From contig KV908358.1 of NCBI GenBank assembly GCA_002005505.1, forward strand, positions 528,683-553,682: DNA of 25,000 bases. The letters run 5' to 3'. The stretch is from Botryococcus braunii (Eukaryota; Chlorophyta; Trebouxiophyceae). Under the pieces are notes generated by a model. That model was given only the letters and a program-made list of their open reading frames with translations. It was not told where the DNA came from and searched no databases. This document shows positions 16,054 through 23,400 of the stretch, one piece after another. The position numbers and the translations under genes are program-made. Position 1 is the stretch's first letter. Each line of letters begins with the position of its first letter.

Positions 16054-16788
16054 AAAATATCCCTCCACATCTTCTTGAGCAATGATGGCTTGGTTCAAAA
16101 GCCCCTGGAGCCTCTGCAACAAGGCCAGCGCATCAGCATGCAACCCTCCCAATGTTTCAAAAGCGAAGGCTTGGAAAGCCACAGGCGGCTGCTGACGCGA
16201 CAACAAGACAGCATAGCGGGTCTGCTTGTCTTGGGCAGCGCGCGCGGCGGCCCCACCCGGCACGAAGTGCAGCAAGTTGGCAACTGTGAGTGGGGAAGAG
16301 CCAACGATGTCGATATAAAGGTCACGCCCCTCCTCCCACGCATGGAGGCGGAGGTCTGCGCGACGGCGCTCCTGGCCAGGGACAGGGGTGGGAAAGGCGG
16401 GTTCCCGGGTGACCCGCTGACGAGCTGAGGTAAGGACAGCGTCCAGGCCGTTACGAACGGAGTAATGTCGGCCGACAATGGCATCATCCCCCCCTGAGGT
16501 GCAGTGGACCGCGTGGTCGCCCCAGACATCCAACTCCCTCAAGCAGCACGGGCATTGGGAGCCAGGGTGGAAAATGGGGATCAAGAGCTGGTATTGAAGG
16601 CGGCAGCGGAACGACTCTGGGGGCATGGTTTGCTGCAAATGGGGAACTGGGAGAGCCAGCAGCCAATCAGACGCTTCTTCTTCTTCTTCTTCTTCCGAAT
16701 CCAGCCGCTGTGAGACGGTACGGACGGATCGTACGATCACGCCCGAGATGTACAAAGGGGTACAAAGATTTAAACCCCAACCGAACAT
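15985..16788 (-). pseudogene. LINE C-terminus with restriction-like endonuclease motifs
   Basis: A 267-codon frame whose first ~40 residues are probably not original. Residues 32-38 are a Glu run made by a (TTC)n microsatellite at 16674-16694. From about residue 41 it shows the order typical of the C-terminal endonuclease of R2-like non-LTR retrotransposons. There is a zinc motif (C79, C82, H92, C96 in CPCCLRELDVWGDHAVHC), an RHN-like motif (R107, H108 in GRHYSVRNGL), TREPAF, then RADLRL (D145) and GRDLYIDIVGSSPL (D160), resembling a PD-(D/E)XK centre with Ala in place of Pro. No reverse transcriptase lies upstream, so the copy is 5'-truncated. The enzyme would nick target DNA for target-primed reverse transcription. 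Assignment to an R2-like clade is from motif memory. Confidence 0.7.
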
Positions 16789-16814
16789 TCACCAAAGGGA
16801 TCTTTTCATTTTGA

Positions 16815-16847
16815 CGATCTTTTCCGGGTTACTCCCGGAAAAGATCG
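16815..16847. repeat. Perfect 14-bp-arm hairpin
   Basis: cgatcttttccggg and cccggaaaagatcg flank a 5-base loop (ttact). It lies between LINE copy A and LINE copy B, in sequence not shared by the two copies. Terminator-like in shape, but there is no bacterial context. Confidence 0.85.
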
Positions 16848-16892
16848 TGCTGCGGTGCGGGACCGTTATCCCCACTTGTTTGTGGGTCCTTC

Positions 16893-17332
16893 TAGATCTC
16901 TTCGGCAGTTCATTTGGCACGCTGACTTGCGTGCGGTCGTCTCCTTTATCTCGGATGCATTCCAGGCTCGTGCTGATTTACGCCGGCTACGGTGACTTGG
17001 CCGCAGCCACGTCTGTGGCTGCCCCCCCCCCCCCTATCCCCCCTTCCCTTCCCCTTTTCGTTTGCTCAGTTATGCCTTCGCTCTTCGCTTGGCCACTTCT
17101 TGTGGTCGGTTCTTCCTAGTTTTGGCTTGTGTGTGTGTTGTGGACATCTCATCATGCCCTCGTGGCTGGACAGATGTAACTTCTTCTTCTTTTTACAAGA
17201 GTGGAGTAAAAAAGACCAGCCCAATGTTCAGGGACCCAAACCCCCAATGTGTCAAGCTATGAGTCACACCCGGCGAGCTGCCAGCTGGCGACCCACAGCC
17301 GCCGCAATGATGAAACTGACCCGACGAATGAC
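16893..17332 (-). repeat. LINE 3' end, copy B (5'-deleted)
   Basis: Matches copy A over the 3' UTR and the last ~23 ORF codons (stop at 17264-17266). Its coding part then jumps directly into a (TTC)n tract at 17333-17353, the same microsatellite that in copy A lies about 620 bases further upstream in the ORF. It therefore looks like a copy with an internal deletion ending in the TTC tract, or a separately 5'-truncated insertion. Confidence 0.85.
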
Positions 17333-17353
17333 TTCTTCTTCTTCTTCTTCTTC

Positions 17354-17820
17354 CCGGTTCCCTTCCTAATGCTCACTTCACACAATTACGGTGCCGCCTT
17401 TTCAACTTGAGGTGCTGCTCGTCCACATTTCACGCTTCCAACCTATCCTTCAACGGTCTCCGTTTTCCCACGAGGCCGTATTTTTTGGTCTGCAGAACAG
17501 GTACCTTTGTGCGCAGGCCCCTCACGTCCGCACGACCGTTTTCTCTAGGCTTTTCTTCTTCAAAATAATTACATAAGGGGGTCTTCCTCTGCTTCCTGAA
17601 TCGCAAGTTTCCAGGTCAAAGCACAATCCCTCGCGTCAAGATAAACGCCGAAAATTTCTGGTTACTAAGCACCATGACTATTACATAGTATAATCAGCAA
17701 GACTACTATAATTACACATTGCCATGACTATTCCATAATATAGCCATCGTCCGGAAGTTGACAGGGGCCAGTGGTTGTAACTCTGATTAAAGCCTCTAAC
17801 TTAGATCTAGAGGGCTTGGT
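17354..17820. other. No gene seen
   Basis: Unassigned. Around 17655-17750 the word ccatgactatt(a/c)ca(t/a)a recurs twice, in AT-rich sequence. There are no family motifs in any frame. Confidence 0.4.
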
Positions 17821-17960
17821 TCATTCCGTGTAGGCGGAAATTTTAATCACCTTCCCGATATCATTCCTTGTAGGCGGAAATTTAAATCACCTTCACGATA
17901 TCATTCCTTGTAGGAGTAAATTTAACTCACCTTTCCCTTAAAATCCTCCTTCACGATATC
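17821..17960 (+). repeat. 40-bp tandem repeat, ~3 units
   Basis: Units start at 17821, 17861 and 17901 with tcattcc(g/t)tgtaggcgg and contain aaatttaaatcaccttcacg. The third is diverged and is followed by a last cttcacgatatc. Confidence 0.9.
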
Positions 17961-18021
17961 GTTTGGGAGAGATATGTTGTAATTCCCCTCCTAAATTTGG
18001 TTTAAACCTGAGGGCAGATAA

Positions 18022-19140
18022 CAGATCCTCGCGAGGGCGGGACCGACACGTGTTTGCAAAGGATCATCCCAAGGGCAGGGCTGCCACGGGATCGCGTATG
18101 GGAAGTTTTGGAAGGGCCAAACTAATTAGTATATTATAAAGAGCCTCCCGGGGCGGGTCTTACAAGGGATCCTCCCGAGTGCGGGTCTCACAAGGGATCC
18201 TCCCGAGTGCGGGTCTCACAAGGGATCCTCCCGAGTGCGGGTCTCACAAGGGATCCTCCCGAGTGCGGGTCTCACAAAGGATCCTCCCGGGGCGGGTCTT
18301 ACAGGGGATCCTCCCGAGTGCCGGTCTCACAAGGGATCTTCCCGAGTGCGGGTCTCACAAGGGATCCTCCCGAGTGCGGGTCTCACAAGGGATCCTCCCG
18401 GGGCGGGTCTTACAAGGGAGCCTCCCGAGTGGGGTCTCACAAGGGATCCTCCCGAGTGCGGGTCCCACAAGGGATCCTCCCGAGTGCGGGTCTCACAAGG
18501 GATCCTCCCGGGGCGGGTCTTACAAGGGACCCTCCCGAGTGGGGGTCTCACAAGGGATCCTCCCGAGTGCGAGTCTCACAAGGGATCCTCCCAAGTGCGG
18601 GTCTCACAAGGGATCCTCCCGAGTGCGGGTCTCACAAGGGATTCTCCCGAGTGCCGGTCTCACAAGGGTTCCTCCCGAGGGCGGGCAGGATGAAAGATCC
18701 CGACTGCGCGGGGGTCTCACATTAGGGTTCTTCAGGAGGGCGGGCCTGACAAGGGATCCTCCTGATCAGCTCGAGTATGGGTCTCACGAGGGATCCTCCC
18801 GGGCGGGATCCTCACGAGGGATCCTTGAGGAGGGCGGGCCCGAGGTTGGATTTTTCAAGGGATCATCCAGATGGCAGGTCGGGTCGGACAACGGATCACA
18901 TAAAGGAGCTCCCCGACGGCGGGCTGGACAAGAGATCATGTAAGGGAGCTTCCGGAGGGCGGGCCAGACACCTTAGCTTCCCGAGGGCGGGCCTGCTGAG
19001 CAATCACATAAGGGATCTTCCGGAGGGCGGCCCGGACGAGTGACGGTCCCGAGGGCGGGTCTGACAAGAGATCCACCCGACGGCGGGTGGGACGTGCACT
19101 GTGGTGTTCTGAGGTCGGGTACCCAACGTGGGATACCCCA
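18022..19140 (+). repeat. 28-bp GC-rich minisatellite with higher-order structure
   Basis: The unit is gggatcctcccgagtgcggg + tctcacaa, present about 19 times between 18141 and 18690. Degenerate versions of irregular length flank it (18022-18140 and 18690-19140). A 27-bp variant (cccggggcgggtcttaca) occurs near 18147, 18286, 18397 and 18507, the last two intervals being about 110 bases (four units). The unit length is not a multiple of three and contains no stop in any plus-strand frame, so three overlapping long frames arise (254, 172 and 152 codons). These are unlikely to be genes. Confidence 0.95.
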
Positions 19141-19504
19141 GGAGGACCGGTCTAACAATGGATCGATCCGTCAGCTTATAAGATTTAATTAAATCAACTT
19201 CTAGGCAAAAAGCTTTCGACACTCTTCTCCTGCAGCAAGCTGGCTGGAAGTTCTTTAAAGGAAAAGTGAAATATATCAGTCTCAGTTCTGCCGTATCCAG
19301 ACGGGTGATACTCACCCGTCCTGGACTCCCATGATTACCCAAGGAACAAACGCAAATTAGGGTTTAAACCCTAATCACCATCACTCAAGGACTAAAGGAG
19401 CAACGTTGATGTTATTCCTTTCGAATTACACGTATGAGGAAATCACACCCCCCGCACCCTCAAGCAAAACCATCCCCCAAACCTACCCTCGCACATCAAC
19501 CCCC
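19141..19504. other. Spacer with a telomere-like palindrome
   Basis: No gene seen. 19356-19375 is a perfect palindrome of attagggttt and its complement, i.e. little more than one plant-type TTTAGGG repeat on each side, head to head. Positions 19446-19506 are C/A-rich. Confidence 0.5.
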
Positions 19505-19622
19505 CCATAAGGGAGCCTCGCAGCCAATTGCCGCCCCACAGCCCGGGCAGTCGCGAAGCTCACCCTCCAATGCGTAGAGAACCATATTAGGTCCTCATGC
19601 ATGCGCTCCTAAAGCCTTATTA

Positions 19623-19676
19623 ACAAGCTTGTTAAGGCCTTAAGTTCTTAAGGCCTTAAGGCCTTAAGGCCTTGCA
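19623..19676. repeat. aaggcctt palindromic short repeat
   Basis: Four to five overlapping aaggcctta units, each self-complementary, next to the palindrome ttaacaagcttgttaa. It lies within the decayed LINE copy. Confidence 0.85.
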
Positions 19677-19961
19677 AGCCTCCAATTGGAGCCGCTTCAA
19701 GCACTCATCTGCTGCCGTATCGAAACCCCCAAATGCTTCGAAGGCGGAAGGGGCGAAAATGCACGCGTGGCGGCTGCATGAGCAAGACCTCCCTATCGGA
19801 GGCCAACTTGCCAACCGCCGCCCGCACCGCCGCCCCCCCCCCCCCCCAAAGTCACCAAATCCCCCCCACCAGCCCAATAAGAGGCAGCGAGTGGAGGGGT
19901 CCCCACAACATCGACATACAGATCCCTACCCCCATCCCAATCAGCAAACATTAAGTCCGGC

Positions 19962-19966
19962 CGACG
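19962..19966. repeat. 5-bp target-site duplication of the TRIM (left)
   Basis: cgacg directly precedes the left LTR and is repeated at 20574-20578 after the right LTR. Confidence 0.9.
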
Positions 19967-20121
19967 TGTAGTGCGGAGCGGATCGGGATCTCTTGTCCCC
20001 GGTCCGGCTCGGATACATAAGCAGGCGATTATTCGTACAAGTACCTTGGTACTTTTAGCCGATCGGTTAGAGCCGCGACTCTGGGTCGAGTCGGTCGAGG
20101 GTTCGATCCCCCGGCACAACA
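19967..20121 (+). repeat. Left LTR of the TRIM
   Basis: Begins tgtagtgcggagcgg and ends cccccggcacaaca. It contains a perfect 7-bp-arm inverted repeat (aagtacc tt ggtactt) directly before the tRNA-like part. Confidence 0.95.
20056..20110 (+). promoter_or_regulatory. tRNA-like A box and B box in the TRIM LTR
   Basis: tagccgatcggttagagc (from 20056) resembles the D-arm/A-box region of a tRNA gene (TAGC..AG.CGGTTAGAGC) with one base fewer. ggttcgatccc (20100-20110) fits the B-box consensus GGTTCGANTCC at 10 of 11 positions. Their spacing of about 44 bases is in the tRNA range, and cgactc/gagtcg between them can form a stem where the anticodon stem would be. The acceptor and T stems do not pair, so this is not a functional tRNA gene. 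The same boxes recur in the right LTR at 20508 and 20552-20562. Confidence 0.6.
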
Positions 20122-20123
20122 TT

Positions 20124-20140
20124 TGGTATCGGCGATCTGG
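20124..20140 (+). promoter_or_regulatory. PBS-like site of the TRIM
   Basis: tggtatc lies three bases... two bases after the LTR end, the usual place of a PBS, and equals the complement of a tRNA-Met 3' end GATACCA. The following ggcgatctgg differs from the plant consensus TGGTATCAGAGC, so the primer tRNA is uncertain. Confidence 0.6.
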
Positions 20141-20409
20141 TTGATGGGCCATTTTTCATGGTAAAATCGCCTCGGGTATGAGCGCGAGGCTGAAATGGGC
20201 CCAAATCGATCGCAGGTGCTTGGTGCACGTGTTTGAGGCCCCACGGGAGTGGCCACGTGATCAGGCACAGTGCGAAGGGGAGATTCGGTGATCGGTGGCG
20301 ATAATCGCGGGATGTCAGCGCGGTATATCTCTTTCCCTGGCGGCCAAGCGGGCCGTTGAGTAACGCCTAAGAGTGGTGGAGTGCGAGCGAGGACGCTCGA
20401 TTCTTAGGT

Positions 20410-20418
20410 GGGGGGAGA
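20410..20418 (+). other. Polypurine tract of the TRIM
   Basis: ggggggaga directly abuts the right LTR start tgtagtg. Confidence 0.8.
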
Positions 20419-20573
20419 TGTAGTGCGGAGCGGATCGGAATCTCTTGTCCCCGGTCCGGCTCGGATACATAAGCAGGCGATTATTCGTACAAGTACCTTG
20501 GTACTTTTAGCCGATCGGTTAGAGCCGCGACTCTGGGTCGAGTCGGTCGAGGGTTCGATCCCCCGGCACAACA
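20419..20573 (+). repeat. Right LTR of the TRIM
   Basis: 155 bp, differing from the left LTR only at 20439 (a instead of g) by eye. Followed directly by the cgacg target duplication. Confidence 0.95.
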
Positions 20574-20578
20574 CGACG
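20574..20578. repeat. 5-bp target-site duplication of the TRIM (right)
   Basis: cgacg, same as 19962-19966. Removing the element and one copy restores an unbroken frame across the PD motif of the LINE endonuclease fragment. Confidence 0.9.
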
Positions 20579-20860
20579 TGCCTCAAACCCCACTACCCGA
20601 ACCGGGAGGGGAGGCTCCCGGGTGACCATCGCCTCAACCTCCTTTCCTATCCAAAATAACACGTCCCACACCGCACTATGGCGAACAGTAACCGCAACGT
20701 GGTGCACCCCACGCTCCACCCGACACTGAACGCGGTCACCCCATCGATCCATCTCCTGACCACACTGGGAAAACGGGGCCGGGCTGTCTGGGAACATGTG
20801 TATCCACAATTGGCACCTGAATCTACACCGAAATTCAAATATTCGCTATGACTTGGCCCA

Positions 20861-21294
20861 TCCGCTCGACTTGGAGCGCTAGAAGCCACCCATGAGCATG
20901 ACGCCGGGCCGCAGACTCAATTACTCCTTTCCCTGTCTAAAAAGGCAACTAAAAAACAGGTTGACTCAACCCGAAAGGAGAGCGCCGATTGGCCGAGAAA
21001 AATTGGCCGACCAAACCTCGTCATGATACAATCACGGTCAAAGGCCGATAAGCAGTGATGCTTCTCTCCCACAACCCACAGCCTCCTCCCCAGTCTAGTA
21101 GCAGGAACTGAAGCATTGCCTTCTAACATTGCGAGCGTTTGTTACTGTATTCCTGCTCTGCCACTCGTTATGCATCGTCGGGGCCAGAGAGGCCCGACGC
21201 AGTTGGTATAGTGGGTCCATTGGCGCTGAAGCTGTTCCAGCCTGTCGATGTTAGGCGTGGTGGGCCAGAAAATTTTTGAAGTGCTTTGGTCTAC
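20861..21294 (+). promoter_or_regulatory. Presumed upstream region of the hydrolase gene
   Basis: No gene is seen between the LINE fragment and the hydrolase start codon, so the promoter should lie here. gattggcc and attggccg near 20989-21011 are two close inverted CCAAT motifs. cgtcggggcc / ggcccgacg at 21176-21199 can form a hairpin around agaga. No clear TATA box. Confidence 0.4.
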
Positions 21295-21591
21295 ATGCTG
21301 GGGTGTCCCCTTTGCCTGCCGCTAGCCGAATTACTACTCCTTTGCGTGATCAGTGCTCATGCAGGTTCAGCACAAGTTCAGGCGAAGGATTCAAACCCAT
21401 TTAAGTTCATCGATGGTGACCAAATCTTAAAGCAGCATGTGTTGGAGGAAGGCAATACCTCCCGTAGGTTGCTTGCAACCCTGCAGTCAAGCCATCCTCG
21501 AGAGCCTGCCAGTAGAACCTCGTTGAGGATTGTGCGATCTCAATCCTCGAAAGTGTTATTGCAAGCAGAACCTCCGATCCAGGCTGTGCTG
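21295..21591 (+). CDS. SGNH/GDSL-type hydrolase, exon 1 (signal peptide)
   Basis: This first coding exon starts at the ATG at 21295 with MLGCPLCLPLAELLLLCVIS and AHAGSAQ. A hydrophobic core of about 18 residues followed by small residues looks like a secretory signal peptide with cleavage near AGSA|Q. The remainder (KDSNPFKFIDGDQILKQHVL and onward) has no family motif and ends QAEPPIQAVL. A donor (gctg|gtaagc) ends the exon after 99 codons in phase 0. An earlier in-frame TTG is not a credible start. The protein would enter the secretory pathway. Linkage to the downstream GDS exon is inferred from order, strand and splice sites. Confidence 0.65.
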
Positions 21592-21744
21592 GTAAGCATC
21601 GGTAGCGTCAGTTTGTATGTTTATCCTGTGAGTCTTATCCTGCCATGGGCGCTTCATTGTAAAGGTCTCTCTTCGTCGAAAGCAATCCTCAGAGCTGCTT
21701 TTTTGAAAAACACGTTCTATCCGTAACTTTTTGTTTGGTCGCAG

Positions 21745-21960
21745 GATGATAAATCAACTGTAAGGGCATCCCTTGGGGCCCTCAAGGGAGTGTCAACAGC
21801 CGCAGAACGAAGGAGAAAGCGGCTGAAAAGGACCAAAAAAGGCTCGTCGGCACAGAGCATTGTCTTCAAGGAGTTCCCATGGGCTTTCTCCCTTGAAGAT
21901 TCCGGTGCATTAGGTCCAAACTGGGTGAGAAAGCACGCTCAGCACAAAGCCGCGATAAAA
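21745..21960 (+). CDS. SGNH/GDSL-type hydrolase, exon 2 (basic linker)
   Basis: A pyrimidine-rich acceptor (tttttgtttggtcgcag) precedes 72 codons starting DDKSTVRASLGALKGVSTAA. A very basic stretch follows (ERRRKRLKRTKK), then FKEFPWAFSLEDSGALGPNW and KHAQHKAAIK. A consensus donor (aaaa|gtaagt) ends it in phase 0. An alternative donor, aactgg|gtgagaaag, lies at 21924. Exon 1 joins in frame. The downstream GDS exon needs phase 1, so either a small exon was missed or a donor differs. Confidence 0.6.
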
Positions 21961-22079
21961 GTAAGTTTCTCTTTGGCGCGTTGAACCCAGAGACCCTCCT
22001 TCAGCTCTGTTTATGCACCCTCGGCTGAGCGATTCAGCAGCCCCATATGAGCATGTTGAGCATGCACAGTGCATACTCC

Positions 22080-22113
22080 CACACACGTGCGTGCGCGCGC
22101 GCACGCGCACACG

Positions 22114-22176
<63 letters not shown>

Positions 22177-22211
22177 ACGCACACGCATACACACACACAC
22201 AGACACACACA

Positions 22212-22258
<47 letters not shown>

Positions 22259-22282
22259 ACACGCACACACACATACATGCGT
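22080..22282. repeat. (CA)n microsatellite with interruptions
   Basis: About 200 bases of CA repeats with scattered variant units (ata, aga, aaa, ccca, cgca) and a GC-alternating lead-in (gtgcgtgcgcgcgcgcacgcg). It sits in the hydrolase intron. The frames through it (Thr-His, Val-Cys) are not genes. Confidence 0.97.
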
Positions 22283-22359
22283 GCGCTCTCAGGTATGCAA
22301 AGGCTGGAAGATGGGGGTGGGGGGGGGGCGGTGAATGAGGCATCGCACGGTATGAGTAG

Positions 22360-22530
22360 ATCTCGTCGAAGCTGTGCTGGCGGCTGCGCAGGAGGTTGAG
22401 GAAGGAGGGGGTGTGGATATTATACTGTACGGCGACTCAATGGTGGAGATGTGGGGAGGAAGCTACATGGGCACGCAGTGGACAGTCTGTTCCCCTGGAC
22501 CAGCCTGGGGTCTGGGAAGCTTTCTACCCC
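22360..22530 (+). pseudogene. Decayed duplicate of the GDS exon
   Basis: After gtatgagtag the sequence parallels the exon at 22576, encoding DLVEAVLAAAQEVEEGGGVD, then IILYGDSMVEMWGGSYMGTQ. It then loses frame: small insertions after gcagtgg shift the VWES region, and a T-rich stretch replaces the end, with no donor. The copy starts 216 bases before the intact exon. The intact exon is phase 1 at both ends (68 codons), so a duplicated copy could have been spliced in without shifting the frame before it decayed. Confidence 0.8.
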
Positions 22531-22575
22531 TTTTTTTATAATTACATCTTTTTTGGGTGTAATCGGTAGATTTAG

Positions 22576-22779
22576 ATCTCGTCGAAGCTGTGCTGGCGCC
22601 TGCACAGGAGCTGGAGGAAGCCGGGGGCGTGGATGTGATCCTGTACGGCGACTCGATGGTCGAGATGTGGGCAGGAACCTACATGGGCACGCAGTGGAGC
22701 CTGTTCCGAGACCAGCCGGACGTCTGGGAAAGCTTTTTCGGCCACGAGAATTTCACCATCAAAGCCTTCGGCTTCACGG
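22576..22779 (+). CDS. SGNH/GDSL-type hydrolase, exon with the GDS nucleophile motif
   Basis: Acceptor ggtagatttag and donor cttcacgg|gtgcgt bound 204 bases (68 codons, phase 1-1). The peptide runs DLVEAVLAPAQELEEAGGVD, VILYGDSMVEMWAGTYMG, then FRDQPDVWESFFGHENFTIK and AFGFTG. GDS with the following hydrophobic and acidic pattern is block I of SGNH hydrolases (Ser is the nucleophile). FGFTG at the exon end should lead into the block II Gly/Asp. The closest subgroup from memory is the PAF-acetylhydrolase-like esterases. The oxyanion Asn and the His/Asp block must be encoded by later exons, which I do not see before the window ends. Substrate unknown. Confidence 0.8.
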
Positions 22780-22825
22780 GTGCGTGTGCGCAGAGCCGCT
22801 GCTTCTCATATAGCGTTTGATTTAT

Positions 22826-22886
22826 CCGTCTGCATCTCATCATGCCCTCTGGGGTGGACTAATGTATTTTTTTCTTCTTCATTCCG
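22826..22886 (-). repeat. Short relic of the LINE 3' UTR
   Basis: gcatctcatcatgccctctg, then gggtggactaatgta and ttcttcttcatt parallel the 3' UTR words catctcatcatgccctcgtg, gctggacagatgtaa and cttcttcttt of LINE copies A and B, in the same order and orientation. About 60 bases survive, in the intron after the GDS exon. Confidence 0.6.
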
Positions 22887-23084
22887 TTTTCATTCTTTTG
22901 TGGTCCGGTCGGGTGAGGTGCTTCGCCGACCTCGCAGATCCATGACGGAGATTCCTATGCGAATAAGAGTTATATTCAGGAGTTATAATGTTATATTGCA
23001 TCAGTTATGTCTCATGAGTTACAATGTTATATAGCAATTGTCAATTTTCTCCCTCTTTCTCTTCCCCCCCCCCCTAATTGGGCC
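22887..23084. other. Intron sequence, nothing recognised
   Basis: AT-rich stretch with a near-repeat (gagttataatgttatattgc / gagttacaatgttatatagc) around 22978-23036, followed by a C run. No exon is recognised. Confidence 0.4.
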
Positions 23085-23400
23085 TGAGATGGCTGTCGGG
23101 CTGTACAAGGTCCAAGATGTGCCCAGCACCTCTGACCTCAGATGCCCATCGGATGTGTACCGCCTTGTTGTACTTCTTGTCACATGTGCAAGTTCCAAGA
23201 TGTGCCCATCACCTCTGAACTCATATGCGTCAGAGGTGTAGCGCCTCAAGCTGATTGGCCCTAAGATGGCTGGGGTACGGCTGTATGCCTGTTGGACTGT
23301 ACGCCTGGATGGCTGTCGGGCGGTACAAGTTCCAAAATGTGCCCAGCACCTCTGAACTCATATGCCCTTCGGATGTGTACCGCCTTCTTTTGGCTGTACT
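23085..23400 (+). repeat. Degenerate ~100-220 bp repeat (ccaagatgtgcccagcacctct)
   Basis: The block tccaa(g/a)atgtgcccagcac, ctctgaactcatatgccc, tcggatgtgtaccgcctt occurs at about 23110, 23195 and 23331. ggctgtcgggc(t/g)gtacaag precedes two of the copies. Confidence 0.85.

Larger units (their letters stand above)
19967..20573 (+). mobile_element. TRIM-type non-autonomous LTR retrotransposon
   Basis: A 607-bp element with two 155-bp terminal direct repeats, TG...CA ends and a 5-bp target duplication (cgacg). A PBS-like tggtatcggcgatctgg lies just inside the left LTR and a purine tract (ggggggaga) directly precedes the right LTR. The 297-bp internal region has no meaningful ORF. Size and layout match terminal-repeat retrotransposons in miniature, which are mobilised by another element's proteins. 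The LTRs differ at one base (g at 19987, a at 20439). It is inserted in a decayed LINE copy. The last part of each LTR resembles a tRNA gene's internal promoter. A perfect hairpin (cgagcg / cgctcg) lies at 20384-20399. Confidence 0.92.
19505..20860 (-). pseudogene. Third LINE endonuclease C-terminus, decayed and split by a TRIM
   Basis: In element sense, 20860-20579 encodes FRCRFRCQLW, then QCGQEMDRWGDRVQC (first zinc Cys lost), TVRHSAVWDVLFW and VTREPPLPVRVVGFEARR. After the inserted element (19962-20578) the same frame continues with RPDLMFADWDGGRDLYVDVV and GTPPLAAS. Homology to copy A resumes near 19780-19680 (AFEAFGGFDTAADECLKRLQ) and ends at 19505-19560 (VSFATARAVGRQLAAR). Between these, frameshifts, a Gly-rich stretch from a C run (19834-19847) and an aaggcctt repeat have accumulated. 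Unlike copy A, this copy keeps the Pro of the PD motif. Clearly non-functional. Confidence 0.72.

Noticed and set aside
16815..16847. Rho-independent terminator
   Set aside because: A strong hairpin, but the window is eukaryotic, there is no gene ending there, and no T run follows.
18179..18943. 254-codon plus-strand frame
   Set aside because: All three frames of the 28-bp minisatellite are open, so frame length is not evidence of a gene.
20056..20121. A tRNA gene
   Set aside because: A and B boxes are recognisable, but acceptor and T stems do not pair and no normal anticodon loop forms. Retained only as a tRNA-like promoter inside the TRIM LTR.
22011..22399. Similar Thr-His and Val-Cys frames over the CA tract
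   Set aside because: Same reason; the tract lies in an intron of the hydrolase gene.
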